Shown one piece after another: positions 1 to 5,714 of a stretch of DNA of 10,035 bases (position 1 is the first letter of the stretch; each line of letters opens with the position of its first letter). Source of the DNA: Desulfobacteraceae bacterium. Lineage in GTDB: Bacteria; Desulfobacterota; DSM-4660; Desulfatiglandales; Desulfatiglandaceae. The DNA lies in assembly GCA_030642205.1 (NCBI GenBank), contig DAOWOF010000066.1, positions 1-10,035 on the forward strand. The letters run 5' to 3'. The translations under genes and the position numbers were made by a program. Below the pieces are notes generated by a model. The model did no database searches. It was not told the origin of the DNA and was given only the letters and a program-made list of their open reading frames with translations.

Positions 1-296
1 AATTCTCCTCCAAAGCGAATTTCTCTCGGTGGCTTTACTCTCTTCTTTCGCTCAATGGCTGCCGTTAGGCCTTCTTCGACAAACCTTTTTTTTAAATGCT
101 CAAGACTACGAGTGGTTATTCCTACAGCCTCTGCCACTGTTTGTACTAACCATTTGGGACCATCGTCACCGGCATCGAGCAAAAGCAACGCCCGGGCATA
201 CAATATAGTTCGAGCTGCCCTTTTCCCCTTTGTTGAGATTACCTCCAAATCTTTCCGCTCTTCTTTTGTCAGAGTCACTTTGTATCGTGGCACCAT
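1..296 (-). CDS. IS630-family transposase, N-terminal part (cut by window edge)
   Basis: The minus-strand reading frame opens at 296 and runs off the left edge after 98 codons. It begins MVPRYKVTLTKEERKDLE and continues with an arginine/leucine-rich helix (KRAARTILYARALLLL, residues 25-40). A helix-turn-helix follows at about residues 49-74 (WLVQTVAEAVGITTRSLEHL), then KKRFVEEGL. I recognise this as the N-terminal DNA-binding region of IS630-family transposases; the DDE catalytic domain would lie left of the window. A perfect AGGAGG ribosome-binding site (complement of 302-307) sits five bases before the ATG, which fixes the start and suggests the 5' end is intact. It faces away from all other genes here. 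Whether the element is complete cannot be seen. Confidence 0.85.
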   Translation of the reverse strand, partial: MVPRYKVTLTKEERKDLEVISTKGKRAARTILYARALLLLDAGDDGPKWLVQTVAEAVGITTRSLEHLKKRFVEEGLTAAIERKKRVKPPREIRFGGE

Positions 297-423
297 ATAT
301 TCCTCCTGTTTTGAGGAAAATCTTACCACACAAGCCACATAATACGAAGCTTTAATTTTTATACTGTACTAGTTTACTAGTGGTATTCATTGAAAATTGA
401 CCATCCTGAGCACAAGTTTTCCG

Positions 424-450
424 TGTTATGGTAGGAGCAAAATCATAACA
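424..450. repeat. 7-bp inverted repeat ahead of the istA-like start
   Basis: TGTTATG (424-430) and CATAACA (444-450) are perfect complements separated by 13 bases. The pair directly precedes the AGGAGG ribosome-binding site of the istA-like fragment. It could be an operator or a leader hairpin of the dead insertion sequence. No function can be shown. Confidence 0.4.
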
Positions 451-464
451 TAGGAGGAAAGGAG

Positions 465-491
465 TTGCTCACATTGGATCAATATGAATAA
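465..491 (+). pseudogene. istA-like fragment, eight codons (IS21 family)
   Basis: A TTG at 465 directly follows AGGAGGAAAGGAG. It opens LLTLDQYE and stops at TAA (489-491). IS21-family IstA proteins commonly begin MLT(M/L/V)DQYE or similar, then continue with a helix-turn-helix. Here the frame ends exactly where that helix should begin, and the next bases lead into the palindrome at 499-523, so the gene body appears deleted. The match is only eight residues, but the correctly placed strong ribosome-binding site makes chance less likely. The alternative is a random short ORF. Confidence 0.42.
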
Positions 492-498
492 TCTTTTT

Positions 499-523
499 CA
501 TTCCCAGGCAGAGCCTGGGAACG
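499..523. repeat. Palindromic repeat TTCCCAGGC-AGA-GCCTGGGAA
   Basis: Two perfect 9-bp arms (501-509 and 513-521) flank a 3-base AGA spacer. One further C-G pair lies outside an A/C mismatch (499 and 523). This is close to the GTTCCCAGGCTCTGCCTGGGAAC-type palindrome that I recall as dispersed in many unrelated bacterial genomes, including cyanobacteria and sulfate reducers. It is GC-rich inside an AT-rich background, which supports an inserted repeat rather than local drift. It lacks a T-run, so it is a poor intrinsic terminator on the plus strand. Confidence 0.7.
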
Positions 524-731
524 AAACGAAAAAAAATCTCAAGTTTTTTAGAGTTTATGGTTTGATTTTGAGACTCAATTTGGATAATATGCATTTTGAC
601 AAGGTTCCTGTCTTTGATTTGGTTGTTTTGAATTAAATAATACATATCATAGATAGCAATCTTGCCAATATTTATAATTATTTCAATTTGTTAATTTTTA
701 AACAAAAAATGACCTTATAGTTATAATCTGT
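524..731. other. AT-rich spacer without a gene
   Basis: I see no reading frame with a ribosome-binding site and no RNA gene. TTGACA at 596-601 and TATAAT at 673-678 and 722-727 resemble sigma-70 elements, but none is paired with a partner at proper spacing, so no promoter is called. The metallopeptidase promoter is probably somewhere in this stretch. Confidence 0.5.
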
Positions 732-735
732 GGAG
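732..735 (+). promoter_or_regulatory. Ribosome-binding site that supports the TTG start at 743
   Basis: GGAG lies seven bases before TTG 743. The in-frame ATG at 764 has no purine-rich motif at suitable spacing. This favours the rarer TTG start for the downstream metallopeptidase. Confidence 0.55.
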
Positions 736-742
736 TCAATCT

Positions 743-1480
743 TTGATATCCTTAAACAGCAAGATGATTACTGAAGCCGTAAAGATAAAACTTGATAAAA
801 TTGATATTGAGGTTGTTCAAAAAGACATCAAGAATGTCCACCTGAGTGTCTACCCACCCAATGGCAGGGTAAGAGTTTCAGCACCAGAATCTATGGCGCT
901 GGATATGGTTCGTATTTTTGTGATCTCAAAATCGGGATGGATAAAGAAACAACAGCAGAAATTTCGCGCACAAGAACGTGAAGTGCCCATGGAGTGCATA
1001 GATCGGGAGCCCCATTATTTTAATGGTAAGCGATACTTGTTGAGCGTGATAGAAAAGAATGCAGTTCCTCAAGTAAAATTATGTCATTCAGAAATAGTGC
1101 TTCAGATTCGCCCTGATGCAAATAAGGCCAAAAGACGATCTGTGCTGGATCAGTGGTATCGCCATGAATTAAAAAGCATGGTCAGTCCCCTGGTCACCAA
1201 ATGGGAGAAGAAAATGAATGTCTCGGTGACACAATTTACCATCCGTAAAATGAAAACCAGATGGGGGAGTTGTTCACCTCTATCTTGCACCATTCGTATC
1301 AATCTTGACCTGGTCAGGAAGCCTCCTGAATACCTTGAATATATTGTCGTGCATGAATTAGTGCATCTGCTTGAGCCATCACACAACAGTCGCTTTGTTG
1401 CATTGATGGATAAATTTCTGCCAAAGTGGCGATTTTACCGTGAGGGATTAAATTCTCTGCCAGTGCGCCACGAGTATTGA
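743..1480 (+). CDS. YgjP-like (M48/DUF45) zinc metallopeptidase family protein
   Basis: This 245-residue soluble protein belongs to the YgjP/COG1451 metal-dependent hydrolase family. The zinc-binding motif is HELVH at residues 204-208, with the probable third ligand H214 in the EPSHNSRF segment. The family signature MKTRWGSCS is at 170-178, and the closing LPKWRFYREGLN helix is at about 226-237. The N-terminal 130 residues form the beta-rich part typical of the family (VRVSAPESM, then WIKKQQQKF). No signal peptide is seen, so it is cytoplasmic. The family's substrate is poorly known; E. coli YgjP has been annotated as a UTP pyrophosphatase, and relatives often sit near type I restriction genes, none of which is visible here. 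I chose TTG 743 because of the GGAG before it; ATG 764 is the alternative. Family assignment is firm, function is not. Confidence 0.85.
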   Translation: MISLNSKMITEAVKIKLDKIDIEVVQKDIKNVHLSVYPPNGRVRVSAPESMALDMVRIFVISKSGWIKKQQQKFRAQEREVPMECIDREPHYFNGKRYLLSVIEKNAVPQVKLCHSEIVLQIRPDANKAKRRSVLDQWYRHELKSMVSPLVTKWEKKMNVSVTQFTIRKMKTRWGSCSPLSCTIRINLDLVRKPPEYLEYIVVHELVHLLEPSHNSRFVALMDKFLPKWRFYREGLNSLPVRHEY

Positions 1481-1483
1481 CAA

Positions 1484-1527
1484 TGTCCGGATAAACCAGA
1501 CTAAAGGCTAACAAATGCGCCCGGACA
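1484..1527. repeat. 7-bp inverted repeat TGTCCGG...CCGGACA
   Basis: TGTCCGG (1484-1490) and CCGGACA (1521-1527) are perfect complements with 30 bases between them, starting four bases after the metallopeptidase stop. A second pair, AAGGCT (1504-1509) with AGCCTT (1534-1539), interleaves with it. A related GTGTCC lies at 1551-1556. There is no T-run, so it is not a classical terminator. It may be a degraded mobile-element end or a leader structure for the next gene. Confidence 0.35.
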
Positions 1528-1565
1528 GCAGAAAGCCTTAACCTTAGATAGTGTCCAGGGAACTT

Positions 1566-2012
1566 ATGAATCTTACTGAAGAAAAATTAAACATAGAAAT
1601 AAGGCCAATTGGTTATATTCATACTGATTCAGATATAATCCCAAGACACTGGTCTGTTTCCGATGTCGAGGGTATCTTGAATATCAAAAAAAGATATATC
1701 TCCGGTATCAGGGATATAAAATCAGGTCAGCGCATAGTAGTGATTTTTCTGTTTCATAAAAGCTCTGCATTCACATCGGACTCGCTTTGTCAGAAACCTC
1801 CTCATAATAAAGGAAAGCGGGGTGTCTTCAGCATCTGTTCTCCGATCAGACCAAATCCTATTGGCATGTCGGTTGTTGAGGTGCGGGAAATAAACGGTGG
1901 GCAAATTAAAGTAAGGGGTATAGACATGCTGGATGGTACTCCAGTGCTTGACATCAAACCGTATATTGAGAGTAAACATGACTGCCCCAGTTGGTCTGAT
2001 AAATGTGACTGA
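1566..2012 (+). CDS. trmO: Short TrmO/TsaA-type tRNA (t6A37) N6-methyltransferase
   Basis: This 148-residue protein has the TrmO (YaeB, UPF0066) fold signatures: IRPIGYIHT near the start, VSDVEGILNI (31-40), the hallmark SPIRPNPIG (92-100) and GIDMLDGTPVLDIKPYI (118-134). Characterised TrmO uses S-adenosylmethionine to methylate N6-threonylcarbamoyladenosine at tRNA position 37. E. coli TrmO is about 235 residues with an extra C-terminal domain; this is the single-domain short form. The residues before SPIRPNPIG read FSIC where many relatives have FATR, a difference in a conserved stretch. I start at ATG 1566, which has CAGGGAAC just upstream; an in-frame GTG at 1551 has no ribosome-binding site. 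Short homologues may methylate another substrate, so the exact role is inferred. Confidence 0.75.
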   Translation: MNLTEEKLNIEIRPIGYIHTDSDIIPRHWSVSDVEGILNIKKRYISGIRDIKSGQRIVVIFLFHKSSAFTSDSLCQKPPHNKGKRGVFSICSPIRPNPIGMSVVEVREINGGQIKVRGIDMLDGTPVLDIKPYIESKHDCPSWSDKCD

Positions 2013-2013
2013 C

Positions 2014-2220
2014 TTATCTGTTATGCCATATTTTGATGTTTTTCCATGCGGTATTGCTGTTCCTGCTTTTTATTTCAGATGCAGATATCTGGCAACTCTC
2101 TTCAATTACATCCTTAAATCCATTATAAACCAGAAAATTGTATAAAGATGCCTTTTTCTCTCCCATCATGGCCCTTCTTGCCTTATCTAAGGAATTAATT
2201 GAGTGGCTGAATAATTTCAT
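2014..2220 (-). CDS. Doubtful small ORF, 68 codons, unrecognised
   Basis: The frame runs convergent to trmO and ends two bases past its stop. The predicted protein is hydrophilic and mixed alpha in composition (MKLFSHSINSLDKARRAMM at the start, then a lysine/glutamate-rich middle). I recognise no family, signal peptide or metal motif. The bases before ATG 2220 (TTCTTGAAAGAAT) contain no good ribosome-binding site and form part of an inverted repeat. It may be a chance ORF, a remnant, or a real small protein. Its main merit is that it fills an otherwise empty gap. Confidence 0.2.
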   Translation of the reverse strand: MKLFSHSINSLDKARRAMMGEKKASLYNFLVYNGFKDVIEESCQISASEIKSRNSNTAWKNIKIWHNR

Positions 2221-2235
2221 ATTCTTTCAAGAATA
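2220..2235. repeat. Inverted repeat TATTCTT-TC-AAGAATA upstream of flgF promoter
   Basis: Perfect 7-bp arms (2220-2226 and 2229-2235) are separated by TC. The centre is about 63 bases upstream of the -24 element at 2290. That distance fits an upstream binding site for a sigma-54 activator, but the sequence does not identify the protein. Confidence 0.4.
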
Positions 2236-2268
2236 CATAACCGATTGATATTATAGATAGAAAAATAA

Positions 2269-2282
2269 GATATTGAAATATC
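2269..2282. repeat. Inverted repeat GATATT-GA-AATATC just upstream of the -24 element
   Basis: Perfect 6-bp arms (2269-2274 and 2277-2282) end eight bases before the -24 element. In this AT-rich spacer such palindromes can occur by chance. It could be an activator or integration-host-factor contact. Confidence 0.3.
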
Positions 2283-2289
2283 GTTAATA

Positions 2290-2305
2290 TGGAATGCTTC
2301 TTGCT
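2290..2305 (+). promoter_or_regulatory. Sigma-54 (RpoN) -24/-12 promoter of the flgF operon
   Basis: TGGAATGCTTCTTGCT matches the sigma-54 layout TGG-N10-GC: GG at 2291-2292, exactly ten bases, GC at 2303-2304, with the favoured TTGCT at the -12 side. Transcription would start near 2316, about 49 bases before flgF. Sigma-54 control of basal-body genes by FleQ/FlrC-type activators is known in polarly flagellated Gram-negative bacteria. It is the only site of this quality I saw in the intergenic regions. Confidence 0.7.
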
Positions 2306-2364
2306 GTTTATAAAATCCTAAATATTCAAAATAGTAATATTAAAGAGTAGAAGGAGAGAAATTG

Positions 2365-3129
2365 ATGGGTATTGCTTTGTACACGGCTGCTTCAGGCTCA
2401 TTAGCAAACCAGATGAGATTGGAGGTTCTGAGTAATAATTTGGCGAATCTCAATACAATAGGCTATAAAGAGGATCGGTCTTCTTTTCAGTCATGGCTGC
2501 CAGGGGTATCAAAGATTCAAGGAGATTCGACAAAGGGCATGAATCTCCCGATTAATTATGATCAGGCAAATATACAAGTAGCCTTTGAAGGGACCAGACC
2601 CAATTTTAGTTTAGGCGATATCAAATATACTGGAAATAGCCTGGACATTGCATTGGATGGAAAGGGATTTTTCAAGATTGAAACGCCAAATGGAACACAA
2701 TATACCAAAAAAGGAAACTTTCAGATAAACGGGGATGGCTTTTTAGCAAATCAGGAAGGCTTTCCTGTTATGGGTAATAATGGTCCAATTAGTATTAAAG
2801 GCAAGGAGATTATGATCGATGAATTGGGCAATATCACGGTTGAAGGGCAAGTATCCGATAGAATCAGCGTAATTAATTTTGATGAATCTGCAAACCTGGA
2901 AAAAGCAGGCGACACCGCCTTTATTACAAACGATTCAGAAGTTAATGAGATTCCTGCTCAAGGAGTTAAGGTCAAACAAGGTTATCTTGAATTATCAAAT
3001 GTCAACGGGATGAGAGTGGTTATAGAAATGATAGAAGCATTAAGGGCTTTTGAGTCTTATCAAAAAATGATTCATTCTATTGATGACTTAAATGAGCAGT
3101 CAATAAGCAAGGTAGGCAGGATAGCCTAA
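2365..3129 (+). CDS. flgF: FlgF, proximal-rod flagellar basal-body protein
   Basis: This 254-residue rod protein is secreted by the flagellar type III apparatus and polymerises in the periplasmic rod. The N-terminal rod signature is LYTAASGSLANQMRLE (5-20) followed by VLSNNLANLNTIGYK (21-35). The central flagellar beta segment contains LDIALDGKGFFKI (93-105) and YTKKGNF (113-119). The C-terminal helix carries VKQGYLELSNVN (202-213) and EALRAFESYQKM (224-235). The centre (46-90) is less conserved, and the call of FlgF rather than a second FlgG rests partly on its place directly before flgG. I start at ATG 2365, seven bases after AAGGAGAG; the TTG immediately before it adds only one residue. 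It is the first gene of the sigma-54-driven unit, 21 bases before flgG. Confidence 0.88.
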   Translation: MGIALYTAASGSLANQMRLEVLSNNLANLNTIGYKEDRSSFQSWLPGVSKIQGDSTKGMNLPINYDQANIQVAFEGTRPNFSLGDIKYTGNSLDIALDGKGFFKIETPNGTQYTKKGNFQINGDGFLANQEGFPVMGNNGPISIKGKEIMIDELGNITVEGQVSDRISVINFDESANLEKAGDTAFITNDSEVNEIPAQGVKVKQGYLELSNVNGMRVVIEMIEALRAFESYQKMIHSIDDLNEQSISKVGRIA

Positions 3130-3150
3130 ACAGGGAAAGGATATAAGGAT

Positions 3151-3939
3151 ATGTTAAGGGCATTATGGATAGCAGCCTCAGGCATGGAGGCTCAAGGTCT
3201 GAATATAGACGTTATTGCCAATAACCTTGCCAATGTAAATACAATAGGTTTTAAACGGGGCCGCGCTGATTTTCAGGATCTATTATATGAGACATTGCGT
3301 CCAGCCGGGGCATCCTCTTCAGCCGGAACCAAGGTCCCCACCGGTATTCAGATCGGGCATGGCACACGGCCTGTGGCTGTCCAAAAGATATTTCTTCAGG
3401 GAAGTTACCAGAAGACCGAAAATGAACTGGATCTTGCAATAGAAGGCGAAGGGTTTTTTCAGATATTACAGCCAAATGGAGATATCGCCTATAGCAGGGC
3501 CGGGGCATTTAAACTGGATAATGAAGGCAACATCGTAACCTCGGATGGATACTCAATGGAACCCGGTATTTCTGTGCCTTCAGATACCATGTCCATCTCA
3601 ATTGGAACCGATGGAACCGTCTCGATTATCCAGGCAGGGGAAACTATCCCCAGTGAAATCGGAACCATTGAATTAGCAAGATTCATTAACCCCGCCGGAT
3701 TAAATAGTATTGGAAGAAATTTGTATTTACCCACCTTGGCATCCGGAGATTCTATTTCCGGGACAGCAGGCGAAGATGGTCTGGGGACTATTACCCAGGG
3801 ATATTTAGAGATGTCAAACGTTAGCGTTATTGATGAGATGGTTAATATGATTACAGCTCAAAGGGCCTATGAGATTAATAGCAAGGCCATCCAGACAACC
3901 GATGAAATGCTTCAGATCTCAAATAACCTGAAGCGTTAG
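3151..3939 (+). CDS. flgG: FlgG, distal-rod flagellar basal-body protein
   Basis: At 262 residues it is nearly the length of E. coli FlgG (260). It starts MLRALWIAASGMEAQGLNID, followed by VIANNLANVNTIGFKRGRADF. The region after it (ETLRPAGASSSAGTKVPTG, about 48-66) is the FlgG-specific segment that sets the straight rod structure, then IQIGHGTRPVAVQKIF. LDLAIEGEGFFQI and YSRAGAFKLD mark the middle domain. TQGYLEMSNVSVIDEMV and ITAQRAYEINSKAIQ mark the C-terminal helix. It builds the distal rod that crosses the peptidoglycan and outer membrane and carries the L and P rings made by the next genes. Purine-rich AAGG and AAGGAT motifs precede the ATG. flgA starts 15 bases after its last base. Confidence 0.95.
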   Translation: MLRALWIAASGMEAQGLNIDVIANNLANVNTIGFKRGRADFQDLLYETLRPAGASSSAGTKVPTGIQIGHGTRPVAVQKIFLQGSYQKTENELDLAIEGEGFFQILQPNGDIAYSRAGAFKLDNEGNIVTSDGYSMEPGISVPSDTMSISIGTDGTVSIIQAGETIPSEIGTIELARFINPAGLNSIGRNLYLPTLASGDSISGTAGEDGLGTITQGYLEMSNVSVIDEMVNMITAQRAYEINSKAIQTTDEMLQISNNLKR

Positions 3940-3953
3940 AAAGCCGGGAAAAG

Positions 3954-4958
3954 ATGAAACTAGCTGATTTTGTTCTCATAGAATACGTAAACTTCTCTTT
4001 TAAAAAGATAATCCCTCTTTTGATAATCTTTTGCTTCTTATTGGTTTCTTTATCTGCCGCTGAACTTATAGAAATCAAGGGGCTTGAGAGGGTTGAGATC
4101 CAAAAGGACAAAATCCTGTTGGGGGATATTACAGAAATCATTGGCGGTGATGGTGAATTAAGGGGAAAAATACAAGCCATTGTCCTTGGAAACGCGCCCT
4201 TGCCTTCAAAGACGCGTCTTATTGATAAAAATAATATCATAATGCGCATTAAGCAGTATGGATTTGATCCGGATCAAATTCAGCTTAGTGTCCCTAAAAA
4301 GATTAGCGTGACGCGAGGGTTTATAAGAGTTTTAAGGAAAGAGATGGAAGATATCGTCAGAGACTCCATCCTCGCTAATCCTTCCTGGCAAGTAGATTTT
4401 ACCATTAAAAAGATTCGGGTCAGCCATGATGTAATTCTTCCAAAAGGGAAGGTTGATTATCGGATATTTGTTCCCAAGAGTAATAAAATTAGGGGACAGA
4501 TGTTAATCCCTGTTCAGATTAAAGTCGATGGGATTCCAAGAAAAAATCTTTCGGCTGCTGTTCGCATGGTGTTTTATAAAAAGGTAGTGGTTACAAAAAG
4601 GCCTTTAAAAAGGTCACAGTTAATTACTGAAAATGATGTCAGGATAAAAAAGGTTGCCCATAATAAGTTCCCGTATAATCTCTTTTATACATTGGAGGAT
4701 GTCTTAGGCAAACGCACAAAGAGAAAAATTGATGCTGATGTTATCTTGAGAAACGATCTGCTTGAGCTTCCTGATTTGGTAAAAAGGGGCGATGTGGTGT
4801 CAATTATAGCGGAATCAGATGGCTTGAGCGTTAGAACTCTTGGCAAGGCTAAAAACAGCGGGCATGAAGGGGAGCGGATCAGGTTGATAAATCTTGATTC
4901 AAAAAGAGTAGTTTACGGAAGAATCCTGGATTCAAGAACTGTCATGGTTGATTTCTGA
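3954..4958 (+). CDS. flgA: FlgA, periplasmic chaperone for P-ring assembly
   Basis: The protein is 334 residues, much longer than the roughly 220 residues of enterobacterial FlgA, with the extra length in the N-terminal half. An N-terminal signal peptide is clear: FKKIIPLLIIFCFLLVSLSA (17-36), with cleavage probably near AAE. The C-terminal half holds the SAF-like domain: VVVTKRPLKRSQLITENDVR (211-230), LGKRTKRKIDADVILRNDLL (251-270), VKRGDVVSIIAESDGLSV (276-293) and the closing GRILDSRTVMVDF. FlgA binds FlgI in the periplasm and helps it polymerise around the rod. The unusual 16-residue leader before the hydrophobic core lacks a better internal start. GGGAAAAG precedes the ATG. Its stop is one base before the first ATG of flgH, suggesting translational coupling. 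Confidence 0.9.
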   Translation: MKLADFVLIEYVNFSFKKIIPLLIIFCFLLVSLSAAELIEIKGLERVEIQKDKILLGDITEIIGGDGELRGKIQAIVLGNAPLPSKTRLIDKNNIIMRIKQYGFDPDQIQLSVPKKISVTRGFIRVLRKEMEDIVRDSILANPSWQVDFTIKKIRVSHDVILPKGKVDYRIFVPKSNKIRGQMLIPVQIKVDGIPRKNLSAAVRMVFYKKVVVTKRPLKRSQLITENDVRIKKVAHNKFPYNLFYTLEDVLGKRTKRKIDADVILRNDLLELPDLVKRGDVVSIIAESDGLSVRTLGKAKNSGHEGERIRLINLDSKRVVYGRILDSRTVMVDF

Positions 4959-4959
4959 T

Positions 4960-5685
4960 ATGATTAATATAATGAAAAACACCCATTATTATAACAAGAT
5001 AAACAAGCGCTTATTACTCTCTTGTTTCATTTCATCTTTGGCCCTTGGATGCGCTCATACGCACAAAGATCCTTTGAAAACACAGACAGAAGAGATTTCT
5101 CCAAATAATGAGTCTTTTAATAAACCAATAAGATATGAAAATATCAAATATGAGGGATCTCTTTGGGAGCCTGAAGGAGATCTCAGCGAGCTATTCATTA
5201 ATCCAATTGCGAGAAAAATAGGGGACATTGTCACAATAAAAATATCTGAAAAAGCCTCTGCATTTAACAAGGCAGATACCGATACAGAAAGGGAATCTTC
5301 TTTAACCGCCAGTGTGGGGGGAGATTGGAATTGGGTAAAGAAACTGATTGGCTCTACCTCCGGTTCCATAAAACGGGAATTTGCCGGAAAAGGGACAACC
5401 AATCGGAGTGGCAACCTTATTGCAGAAATAACGGCTATGGTAACTGAAGTTTTGCCAAATGGCAATCTCAGGATAAGAGGCTCAAGGGACGTAACAGTAA
5501 ATAATGAAAAACAATTAATTATACTTACAGGAATTATTCGGCCCAGGGATATATCTACTAATAATGTCATAGAATCAAGCCGGATTGCCAACGCAAAAAT
5601 TGCTTATAACGGCGCTGGAGTTCTGCAAGAGACTCAGAGTATGGGATGGGTATCAAGAGCTCTTAACTGGGTAAGACCATTTTAA
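4960..5685 (+). CDS. flgH: FlgH, outer-membrane L-ring lipoprotein
   Basis: This 241-residue lipoprotein forms the L ring in the outer membrane. The signal peptide has KINKR, the hydrophobic run LLLSCFISSLALG and lipobox cysteine C31 (SLALGC). Family motifs are GSLW (66-69), the segment IARKIGDIVTIKISEKASA, FAGKGTTNRSGNLIAEITAM with VTEVLPNGNLRIRG, and the end QETQSMGWVSRALNWVRPF. E. coli FlgH is 232 residues. The start is uncertain: ATG 4960 lies one base past the flgA stop, ATG 4972 gives the more usual length of signal peptide, and neither has a good ribosome-binding site, so reinitiation after flgA is likely. A TTG at 4948 overlapping flgA is less likely. Confidence 0.92.
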   Translation: MINIMKNTHYYNKINKRLLLSCFISSLALGCAHTHKDPLKTQTEEISPNNESFNKPIRYENIKYEGSLWEPEGDLSELFINPIARKIGDIVTIKISEKASAFNKADTDTERESSLTASVGGDWNWVKKLIGSTSGSIKREFAGKGTTNRSGNLIAEITAMVTEVLPNGNLRIRGSRDVTVNNEKQLIILTGIIRPRDISTNNVIESSRIANAKIAYNGAGVLQETQSMGWVSRALNWVRPF

Positions 5686-5714
5686 TTTTTATCTGAAAGA
5701 GGATAGAGAGTATA

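Larger units (their letters stand above)
365..491 (+). mobile_element. Probable IS21-family left-end remnant
   Basis: The stretch starts TGTACTAGT, contains ACTAGT-TT-ACTAGT (368-381) and a GAAAATTGACCA block (391-402). It ends with a very strong ribosome-binding region (AGGAGGAAAGGAG, 452-464) leading into TTG and the peptide LLTLDQYE. The AAAATTGACC-type blocks resemble, from memory, repeated motifs in IS21-family ends. The peptide resembles the IstA N-terminus. The rest of the element is missing: the frame stops after eight codons and no istB is present. The left boundary at 365 is a guess based on the TG dinucleotide expected at IS21 ends. It lies just upstream of the divergent IS630 transposase, so this corner looks like a mosaic of element fragments. 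Confidence 0.4.

Noticed and set aside
55..342. Plus-strand 95-codon reading frame
   Set aside because: It is the shadow of the minus-strand IS630 transposase, which has a family match and a perfect ribosome-binding site.
596..727. Sigma-70-like TTGACA and TATAAT hexamers before the metallopeptidase
   Set aside because: No pair has 16-18 base spacing, and TATAAT at 722-727 would start transcription inside the ribosome-binding site.
1484..1540. Possible integron attC site (GGCTAAC near GCGCCC)
   Set aside because: GGCTAAC does not fully match the RYYYAAC core and no matching GTTRRRY partner lies on the other side; there is also no integrase.
3875..4249. Minus-strand 124-codon frame across flgG-flgA
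   Set aside because: It overlaps two well-supported genes and its hydrophobic stretch is the complement of the FlgA signal region.
5055..5591. Long minus-strand reading frame opposite flgH
   Set aside because: It lies entirely inside a clear flgH gene, has no family match and is explained by codon bias of the plus strand.
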